Shown: one piece after another, positions 1-5,574 of the stretch | Layout: every line of letters begins with the position of its first letter | How positions within the stretch are numbered: the stretch's first letter is position 1 | Assembly (NCBI RefSeq): GCF_023229105.1 | Contig: NZ_JALNZY010000076.1 | Location: 1-9,473 of the forward strand | Origin: Sulfurimonas sp. | Lineage (GTDB): Bacteria; Campylobacterota; Campylobacteria; Campylobacterales; Sulfurimonadaceae | Reading direction: 5' to 3' | DNA: 9,473 bases | The notes under the pieces: model-generated | The model's database searches: none | What the model saw: only the letters and a program-made list of their open reading frames with translations | What the model was told of the DNA's origin: nothing | Translations under genes and position numbers: made by a program

Positions 1-1
1 T

Positions 2-697
2 ATTGAAGCCAACTGTTTAGATGCACTTGCTGCGTTTCAAATAGGAAGTTATTACAATATAGTAGTTGTTAAAAAAGAAGACGGTTCTTTTTTAGAATTA
101 ATAAATCCAAGAGTTATAAATCAAAAAGGCAGGGTAACAACAACAGAGAAGACTGCTTATTTTCCGGAATTAAGTGCGGAAGTTACAAGATATGAGACGA
201 TAAGTATAGTATATCAAGATAAAAATGGTACGCAGCACACGCTAAAAGCTGATGGAAATTTAAGTATTTTGCTTCAAAGAAAAATAGATTATACATTTGG
301 ATCTAGTTTTTTAAATAAACTAAATAAGCAAGAGAAGAAACTGTTTCAAAAAAAACTGGAGTTTGGAAGTAACATTGCAATCTCACAAAGTTGCCCTACA
401 GTTTTTAAAAGAGATTATATTATTAAAGTTATTAATGCAGTTATGATTGTTATGGTAACTTTACTTGTAGGTTCACTGTTTTTAGATGATAGTGCTTCAG
501 GGCAACTATGGAAGTATCAAACGTATCTTTTTCTTGCTGCAATTGTATTAAATATTATCTATTTCTTTTATGCTCAGTATGAGGGTAAAAAATTTACTTC
601 ATGTACTAGTTGTCAAATTGGAAATATAATCGGAACAGCTGTGATACTTTTAGCAAAACTATTAGTAATCATGTTACTTTCATATTTCATAATATAA
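2..697 (+). CDS. Membrane-anchored peptide-deformylase-like protein, catalytically degenerate (5' end missing)
   Basis: The frame is open from base 2 to the TAA at 695-697 and gives 231 residues; the start lies left of the window. A TTG at 269 is in frame, but the protein similarity runs through it, so it is not the start. Residues 1-106 align without gaps to the C-terminal two thirds of peptide deformylase. Motif I (GxGLAAxQ) reads LDALAAFQIG at 6-15 and keeps the Gln. Motif II (EGCLSVP) reads EKTAYFP at 49-55, so the metal Cys is Thr51. Motif III (QHExDH) reads QRKIDY at 92-97, so both His ligands and the catalytic Glu are lost. A charged linker (about 107-139) leads to three predicted membrane helices near 140-161, 172-191 and 207-231, with a CxxC at 201-204 between the last two. 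Removal of formyl groups from new proteins is therefore unlikely; a binding or sensory role is possible. The kinase gene starts 16 nt downstream, probably co-transcribed. The deformylase call rests on motifs read by eye. Confidence 0.65.
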   Translation: MEANCLDALAAFQIGSYYNIVVVKKEDGSFLELINPRVINQKGRVTTTEKTAYFPELSAEVTRYETISIVYQDKNGTQHTLKADGNLSILLQRKIDYTFGSSFLNKLNKQEKKLFQKKLEFGSNIAISQSCPTVFKRDYIIKVINAVMIVMVTLLVGSLFLDDSASGQLWKYQTYLFLAAIVLNIIYFFYAQYEGKKFTSCTSCQIGNIIGTAVILLAKLLVIMLLSYFII

Positions 698-713
698 CAA
701 AAAATTAAGCAAA

Positions 714-3374
714 TTGAAAAAAATAGTACCAAACCTTGTAAAAAATCATACGCTTTTAGTTTCTGCAAAGGAGTATATACTTTTAAGGTGGATTTCTAAT
801 AAGTCGCTTCAAGAGCTTTTTAAACTTCACGGTATTAATAAGAATATTTTTTTAAATAAGTATGCAAGCGGTGTCTTTGACTATTTTATGGATGTGATAG
901 ATGCAAAAGTGGCAATAGGAAACTGTCCAATTATGCAGAATCTACTTCTATATCTTAAAGATAAAGATATTAGAGCGGATGAGCTTTTTGAGATTTGCAG
1001 CCACTTTCGAAGATCAATGATTGATTTTGCACATGATTCAAGCTTTGGTTCAAAAAATATTTATGATGAGATTTATTATATTTTTGATAAAAATTTTCAG
1101 GGTATTTTAAAATATTATACAGATACAATTTTTGAAAAAGAGCAGGAGATTAACAGGCATGTTAAACTTCTCAACGAGTACCAAAAAGCACTTGATGAGA
1201 GCGCTATTATCTCTAAAACGGATCAAAACGGGATAATAACATATGTAAATGATAAGTATGTAAAACTAAGCGGATACAGTGTTGATGAGCTTATGGGCAG
1301 TAATCATAGCTTAATTAAGCACGAGGATATGCCGCGAGAGTATTTTGATGATTTATGGTTTCAGCTTGAAAATGCCGGTATTTTCAGGGGTACGATTAAG
1401 AACAATAAAAAAAATGGAGGTTACTTCTATATTGATGTGACTATTACCAAAATAATAGACCCATATGACAACTCAAAAGAGTATATCTCTATAGGCAACG
1501 ATGTTACAACACTCATAGATGCAAGACTTGAAGCACAAAAGGCTTCACAAGCAAAAGATTATTTTTTATCAAATATGTCACATGAGATTAGGACTCCACT
1601 AAATGCAATTTTGGGCTTTGTTAATCTTTTGATGGAGCAGGATCTCTCAAAACAACATAGGAAATATTTGGAGATTATTCTAAACAGCGGAGAGAATCTG
1701 CTAAGTATAATAAATGATATTTTAGATTTTACAAAGTTAAGAAGCGGTGAGTTTGCGATTGAACCTAGAATTTTCTCCATTCATAATGAGATAAGCCACA
1801 CACTAGAGCTTTTTGTAGCTTCTGCAAATGCCAAAGACATTATAGTTACATCTTTTATAGACCCTGCGATACCAAAAGAGCTATATGCTGACTCGTTAAG
1901 AATAAAGCAGATTTTATCTAATCTTTTAAGTAACGCTATAAAGTTTACCAAAATTGGCGGGCATGTCCATGTTGAGGCTGCTTGTAAGAACAATATACTA
2001 CAAGTGAGTGTTCGAGACAACGGCATAGGTGTAGCAGAAGAGGATATCCGAAGTATTTTTAATGCATTTACTCAGGCTGGAAGATGGGAGATAGAGAAGT
2101 TAGAGGGAACGGGGCTGGGCTTGTCCATCTGTCATCAGCTCGCAGAGCATATGGGCGGTAGCGTGCATGTGAAGTCGAAGCCAGGGGAGGGGAGCACTTT
2201 TTGGGTTGAAATACCGGTAGAGATTCATAACTACGAGTGTCAAATTTTCAGTGATTTAGATGAGCTAAAGACGTTAAAAACGGTATTTTACTCAAAAGAT
2301 ATGATTAGAGGATATAAGGCAGACTCCTTTTTAAAATATTCAGATATGTTCAATATGAATATAAAGATGGTAGATAATCTGGACGCAGAGTATGACATAG
2401 CTGTATTTTTGGATGAGTATCTTGATGCGCAGATGAAAGAGAAAATTATAAACTCTGATAAAAAGTATATTGCCATCACGAGTAATCCAAGTGACAAATA
2501 TGAAAACTATACGCATATATCATCTGCCTGCTTTCCTCTTTACTGCTCTAAAATTAGAACCGCTTTTGATGAGCTTCTTCATTTGGACTCTTTCTCTGTG
2601 CATAAGCATGAAAGAATAATGAGGTTTGAAGGGCATGTCCTAATAGCAGAGGATAATGAAGCAAACCAAGAGCTTATTAAAATATTACTCAGTAAATATG
2701 GGCTTACTTTCGATCTAGCGACAAATGGTTTGGAAGCTCTAAATCTTTATAAAAGAAAAAAGTATGACCTTATTTTAATGGATGAGCAGATGCCTGTTAT
2801 GGATGGTAATGAAGCTGTCCAAAATATTATAAGGTATGAAAAGGAAAATGGTCTAAGGCATACGCCGGTATCTGCTTTAACTGCAAATGTAATAAAAGGT
2901 GCAAAAGAGAGAGGGCTAAAGAGTGGGTTTGACTCATTTTTAGGAAAACCGATTGCCATTAAAGAACTTGAGAGGGTTTTTTTTAACTACCTAAAGGTTT
3001 CAAAAGATGTCACAGAAAGTAGTCTTAAGAGTAGCAAAGCTGAAAATGTAATTAAAGAAGGACTAGACCATGAAAAACTGAGTCAGGAGTTGATGCTAAG
3101 CAGTGATGAACTTGTAATGCTTGCCAAGTTATTTCTAAAAAAAATGGCAAACCAAATCCCTGAACTCCAAGAGGCTATAGCTTCAAAAGAGTATAATAAA
3201 ATATCACTTATTGCTCATAGTATAAAGGGCTCAAGCGGTAACTTTAGACTTGAAGTCATGCAAGAGGAGAGTGAAAAAATTGAGAAGATGGCAAAAGCCA
3301 AGAGTGAAGATTTTGATTTTGAGCACTCTTTTGAAAAAATAAAGAGTGCGTTGGCTCAGATAAAAGTCAATTGA
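714..3374 (+). CDS. Soluble hybrid sensor histidine kinase (PAS-HisKA-HATPase-pseudoREC-REC-HPt)
   Basis: An 886-residue multistep phosphorelay kinase with no membrane helix or signal peptide, so it should sense in the cytoplasm. Residues 1-150 are helical and not assigned to a family. A PAS domain covers about 160-270 and is of the Aer/redox-like type (ITYVNDKYVKLSGYS, then HEDMP). HisKA follows with phospho-accepting His290 in SHEIRTP. The ATPase domain has the N box Asn407, G1 as DNGIG at 435-439, and G2 as GTGLGL at 465-470. Residues 510-625 look like a receiver that lost its acidic pair and Lys. A complete receiver follows at 640-760 (Glu646, Asp647, phospho-Asp690, Thr723, Lys745). A C-terminal HPt has His835 in AHSIKGSSG. 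The expected route is His290 to Asp690 to His835 to an external regulator, likely the convergent neighbour. The start is TTG at 714: the frame is closed upstream by a stop at 690-692, and the first in-frame ATG would be residue 59. The ribosome site before it is weak. Confidence 0.93.
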   Translation: MKKIVPNLVKNHTLLVSAKEYILLRWISNKSLQELFKLHGINKNIFLNKYASGVFDYFMDVIDAKVAIGNCPIMQNLLLYLKDKDIRADELFEICSHFRRSMIDFAHDSSFGSKNIYDEIYYIFDKNFQGILKYYTDTIFEKEQEINRHVKLLNEYQKALDESAIISKTDQNGIITYVNDKYVKLSGYSVDELMGSNHSLIKHEDMPREYFDDLWFQLENAGIFRGTIKNNKKNGGYFYIDVTITKIIDPYDNSKEYISIGNDVTTLIDARLEAQKASQAKDYFLSNMSHEIRTPLNAILGFVNLLMEQDLSKQHRKYLEIILNSGENLLSIINDILDFTKLRSGEFAIEPRIFSIHNEISHTLELFVASANAKDIIVTSFIDPAIPKELYADSLRIKQILSNLLSNAIKFTKIGGHVHVEAACKNNILQVSVRDNGIGVAEEDIRSIFNAFTQAGRWEIEKLEGTGLGLSICHQLAEHMGGSVHVKSKPGEGSTFWVEIPVEIHNYECQIFSDLDELKTLKTVFYSKDMIRGYKADSFLKYSDMFNMNIKMVDNLDAEYDIAVFLDEYLDAQMKEKIINSDKKYIAITSNPSDKYENYTHISSACFPLYCSKIRTAFDELLHLDSFSVHKHERIMRFEGHVLIAEDNEANQELIKILLSKYGLTFDLATNGLEALNLYKRKKYDLILMDEQMPVMDGNEAVQNIIRYEKENGLRHTPVSALTANVIKGAKERGLKSGFDSFLGKPIAIKELERVFFNYLKVSKDVTESSLKSSKAENVIKEGLDHEKLSQELMLSSDELVMLAKLFLKKMANQIPELQEAIASKEYNKISLIAHSIKGSSGNFRLEVMQEESEKIEKMAKAKSEDFDFEHSFEKIKSALAQIKVN
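3323..3349. other. Perfect 8-bp inverted repeat beyond the regulator stop codon
   Basis: GCACTCTT at 3323-3330 and AAGAGTGC at 3342-3349 are perfect complements around an 11-nt loop. A further AAGAGTG at 3300-3306 could pair with the same CACTCTT, giving two mutually exclusive stems. The element lies inside the 3' end of the kinase gene. On the minus strand it falls about 25 nt past the response-regulator stop codon, where a terminator is expected. No T-run follows on that strand, so it is not a canonical intrinsic terminator and may only reflect repeated coding words. Confidence 0.25.
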
Positions 3375-4124
3375 CTACTTCTCTATGTAGTAGCCAATCC
3401 CGGAAGCATTTTTGATAATATCTGAGGGAAGCTTGCTTCTAAGTCTCCACATAAGTGTTCTGATGCTGTTCTCTGTGGCTCCGTTTTCTTTCCAGACATA
3501 ATCAATCGCTTGAGAGAAGCTGATGGTATGTCCAAGTTTTGCAACAAGAAGTCTCAGAATTGCCCGCTCTTTTTTTGTAAGTTTTATCTTCTCATGATTA
3601 TACAGTATCTCATCTTGAACTATTTCCAGAAGGTAGCCGTTACCAAAAGATATGATAGGTTTCTCAGACTCTCTTTTGGCATATAGAAGTTTTTCTACGC
3701 TATTTTGGTCTAGTTTTGTAGTACCGACTTCTTCACTTCTTTTGTTCTCCATCTCGAATTTAAAAATTGCCATCTGTATAGTTGCATGAAGAGAGGAAGG
3801 ATCAAAAGGTTTTACTATATAGCCGTAAGGCTCTGTTTTTGCCGCTTCTGCTATGATGTCATCATCACTGTAAGAGGTTAGGTAGATAAATGGAATTGCA
3901 TAATTTTGTCTAATCGTCTTTGCAAGCTCAATTCCGTCGCTGCTCTCTTGCAAGGAGATGTCAATAATAATAACATCAGGTCTATATGAAGCTATTTTCT
4001 CTTTTGCTTCTTCTGAATTGTCATACATTGCAACTATTTCATAACCATGTTTTTGAAGCGACAACTTCAAGTTTAAGGCTGTAATCTCATCATCTTCAAC
4101 AATTATGATTGTGTGTTTATCCAT
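3375..4124 (-). CDS. OmpR/PhoB-type two-component response regulator
   Basis: A 249-residue cytoplasmic transcription regulator. The N-terminal receiver (about 4-120) has the acidic pocket Glu10-Asp11-Asp12, phospho-Asp55 at the end of VIIIDIS, switch Thr83 and Lys105 in GYIVKPF. A linker at about 120-160 is longer than in typical OmpR proteins. The C-terminal winged helix (about 160-249) has the expected signs: KLTKKERAILRLL, then a recognition-helix stretch ENSIRTLMWRLRSKL and the closing GIGYYIE wing. It should bind DNA as a dimer on direct repeats when phosphorylated. The ATG at 4124-4122 has a weak GGA six bases upstream. Its TAG abuts the TGA of the kinase with no base between, in convergent orientation. 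A partnership with that kinase is inferred from position, since kinases and regulators usually share an operon. It is divergent from the cyclase gene. Confidence 0.92.
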   Translation of the reverse strand: MDKHTIIIVEDDEITALNLKLSLQKHGYEIVAMYDNSEEAKEKIASYRPDVIIIDISLQESSDGIELAKTIRQNYAIPFIYLTSYSDDDIIAEAAKTEPYGYIVKPFDPSSLHATIQMAIFKFEMENKRSEEVGTTKLDQNSVEKLLYAKRESEKPIISFGNGYLLEIVQDEILYNHEKIKLTKKERAILRLLVAKLGHTISFSQAIDYVWKENGATENSIRTLMWRLRSKLPSDIIKNASGIGYYIEK

Positions 4125-4158
4125 TGTTAATCCAAATAATCATATCTCTTTTTTTATA

Positions 4159-4172
4159 ATAATGACATTATA
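4159..4172 (-). promoter_or_regulatory. Candidate regulator promoter -10 box overlapped by a 13-bp palindrome
   Basis: On the minus strand a perfect TATAAT occupies 4172-4167, 42 bases upstream of the response-regulator ATG, so transcription would begin near 4160. No convincing -35 box lies 16-18 bases upstream, as is common in this phylum. The perfect palindrome ATAATG-A-CATTAT (4159-4171) covers the -10 box and the likely start point, a position suited to a repressor or to autoregulation. Six-base arms in AT-rich DNA can arise by chance. Confidence 0.4.
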
Positions 4173-4202
4173 GTATAAGTTTTTTTAATTTCATAATAAA
4201 AA

Positions 4203-4220
4203 TGTGATTATTGTGATTAT
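4203..4220. repeat. Perfect tandem 9-bp direct repeat, TGTGATTAT x2
   Basis: TGTGATTAT occurs at 4203-4211 and again at 4212-4220 with no mismatch. A third copy with one mismatch lies in the opposite orientation at 4136-4144. The tandem pair sits about 43-60 bases upstream of the inferred start of the regulator transcript, a usual activator position. It is about 80-95 bases upstream of the inferred cyclase start. OmpR-family regulators bind tandem direct repeats, so this is a candidate site for the adjacent regulator. The 9-bp period is slightly shorter than the usual 10-11. Confidence 0.4.
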
Positions 4221-4224
4221 ATCG

Positions 4225-4243
4225 TTACAAAATTACACTGTAA
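4225..4243. repeat. TTACA/TGTAA inverted repeat in the divergent control region
   Basis: TTACA at 4225-4229 is matched by TGTAA at 4239-4243 across a 9-bp spacer, and a second direct TTACA lies at 4233-4237. The spacing of arm centres (14 bp) is plausible for a dimeric regulator. The element lies just upstream of the -35 box proposed for the cyclase promoter. It is short and may be chance in AT-rich sequence. Confidence 0.2.
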
Positions 4244-4261
4244 ACTTTTTTATGTTTTTTT

Positions 4262-4291
4262 TTGCCATTTTGGAATGATGTTTGCTATAGT
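4262..4291 (+). promoter_or_regulatory. Candidate sigma-70 promoter of the diguanylate cyclase gene
   Basis: TTGCCA (4262-4267, five of six to consensus) is followed after 18 bases by TATAGT (4286-4291, five of six). The -10 box is preceded by TGC, an extended -10 feature. Transcription would start near 4297-4299, leaving a leader of about 20 nt. That leader holds a good ribosome site GGAGA at 4306-4310, seven bases before the ATG at 4318. Confidence 0.55.
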
Positions 4292-4317
4292 TAAAGAATG
4301 TTTTTGGAGATATTGTA

Positions 4318-5574
4318 ATGAATTTCATTGAGACTCTAAGGTTAAAAAGTAAACTTTTTTTTATTTTTATCATTATTACTCTTGGGCTAATAATTGTTGG
4401 AGTCATGGGTGCAATAAATTTAAACTCCATGAAAAAAAATCTCGATTCCCTCTATTTTGGCTCTTTGGTGCCGGTAATAGAGCTAAATAAGATACTTCAA
4501 ACATATCAAGGTATGATAACAAATACATTTTACAAGGCAAAAAATGCGCAACTTGCTCCGCATGAAATCAAATCACAAATAAAAACTGCATTAGAAGCGA
4601 TTGAGAAAGATTGGAAGAGTTATGAATCTCATTTTAAAAGAGATTATGAACTTGAGTATGTAGAGTATGCCGCAACTGAAATTAAAGAGGTTAATTACTA
4701 TTTTTATAGAATATTCGAGGCTATAGAACAAGAGAGTGATGCCAAAAAATTACTAATTGGTAATATAGAAAAAAAAATTGCCCATGTGCATCAGGTAATA
4801 AATAAATTAATAACGTATGAGGTTGAGGTTGCCAAGCTTGAGAGGAAAAACTTTTTAACGCTATATGATACGATTTTAGTAAAAGTAGGTTCTATTTTAT
4901 TGATGGTTATTTTTGGAGTTATGATAATCTCTTTTTATGTTTTTAAAAGTATACAAAGCGATCAAAGTACACTTGAGAGAACTACAAAAAAACTAAAAAT
5001 TGCAAACAAAAAATTGGAAAATGTTTCTTATACCGACTCCCTAACAGGTCTTTACAACAGAAGGTATTTTAATCTTGTATATGACAAAGAGATAAAAAGA
5101 GCAAAAAGAAACCATACCAATATCACATTTATGATGCTTGATATTGACTACTTTAAACAGTATAACGACATGTATGGTCACATAGAGGGAGATTTTGCTC
5201 TCAGGAGTGTTGCAAAGGTTTTTAAAGACTTATTAAAGCGTCCAAGTGATTTTATTTTTAGGCTCGGGGGAGAGGAGTTTGGAATACTTCTTACCGAAGT
5301 GACGGAATTAAACAGTGAAATAATTGCCCAAGCTATCTGTGATGCCATCAAGGCGCGTAAGATTAAGCATGAGGGTTCTAAAATAGATGAATTTTTAACT
5401 GTATCAATAGGTGTCGCTTCTTGCATAGCAGATGAAGCATTAGATGATGAAGTTTTGATAAGCAAAGCGGATGAGATGCTCTACCATGCAAAAGAAAATG
5501 GGAGAAACAAGTATATTATAACTACGAATATAAGCGTTGCAACTCCGCAGGTAGCGGAGAAAGCAAGCGCCTAA
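4318..5574 (+). CDS. Membrane-bound diguanylate cyclase with periplasmic helical sensor
   Basis: A 418-residue inner-membrane enzyme that makes cyclic di-GMP from two GTP. A membrane helix at about 12-33 and another at about 188-210 enclose a helical extracytoplasmic region (about 35-187) resembling the four-helix-bundle sensor of chemoreceptors; its ligand is unknown. A short coiled coil (about 212-236) leads to the GGDEF domain (about 237-402), which opens with YTDSLTGLYNRRYF. Metal-binding Asp275 is in MLDIDYFK and guanine-contacting Asn283 follows. The active loop is GGEEF at 317-321, a fully active variant. RPSD at 308-311 lies exactly five residues before it, matching the product-inhibition I-site. 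No EAL or HD-GYP domain is present. The ATG is supported by GGAGA seven bases upstream. The TAA overlaps the stop codon of the convergent gdhA by four bases. Control by the divergent response regulator is possible but inferred. Confidence 0.95.
   Translation: MNFIETLRLKSKLFFIFIIITLGLIIVGVMGAINLNSMKKNLDSLYFGSLVPVIELNKILQTYQGMITNTFYKAKNAQLAPHEIKSQIKTALEAIEKDWKSYESHFKRDYELEYVEYAATEIKEVNYYFYRIFEAIEQESDAKKLLIGNIEKKIAHVHQVINKLITYEVEVAKLERKNFLTLYDTILVKVGSILLMVIFGVMIISFYVFKSIQSDQSTLERTTKKLKIANKKLENVSYTDSLTGLYNRRYFNLVYDKEIKRAKRNHTNITFMMLDIDYFKQYNDMYGHIEGDFALRSVAKVFKDLLKRPSDFIFRLGGEEFGILLTEVTELNSEIIAQAICDAIKARKIKHEGSKIDEFLTVSIGVASCIADEALDDEVLISKADEMLYHAKENGRNKYIITTNISVATPQVAEKASA
5537..5566 (-). terminator. 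GC-rich hairpin just past the gdhA stop, inside the cyclase 3' end
   Basis: CTCCGC (5543-5548) and GCGGAG (5554-5559) form a perfect six-pair stem with a five-base loop. TTGC (5537-5540) and GCAA (5563-5566) extend it by four pairs across a small internal loop. It is the strongest hairpin seen in the window. It begins five bases past the gdhA TAG on the minus strand, where a terminator is expected. The bases that follow on that strand are only moderately T-rich, so termination may be partial. For the cyclase it lies within the last codons, and no T-run follows on the plus strand. Confidence 0.4.

Noticed and set aside
269..697. A separate small 142-residue membrane protein starting at TTG 269
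   Set aside because: The frame stays open to the left edge and the deformylase-like similarity crosses this codon, so it is the C-terminal part of a longer protein.
697..716. Frameshift joining the pseudo-deformylase and the kinase into one protein
   Set aside because: The first protein ends naturally after a complete membrane helix, and the kinase N-terminus is coherent from its own start.
1559..2959. Minus-strand open frames of about 70-80 codons inside the kinase gene
   Set aside because: They lie opposite a well-supported coding frame, show no family motif and have no ribosome sites; they are antisense shadows.
3375..3393. CTACT/AGTAG inverted repeat at the kinase-regulator junction as a bidirectional terminator
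   Set aside because: Only five pairs with a nine-base loop and no T-run on either strand.
4233..4430. Minus-strand 65-codon frame spanning the cyclase start and promoter
   Set aside because: It covers the cyclase promoter and first membrane helix in antisense, has no ribosome site, and is Lys/Ile/Phe-rich as expected for AT-rich noncoding sequence.
5178..5465. Minus-strand 95-codon frame within the cyclase
   Set aside because: It is opposite the conserved GGDEF domain and low in recognisable features.
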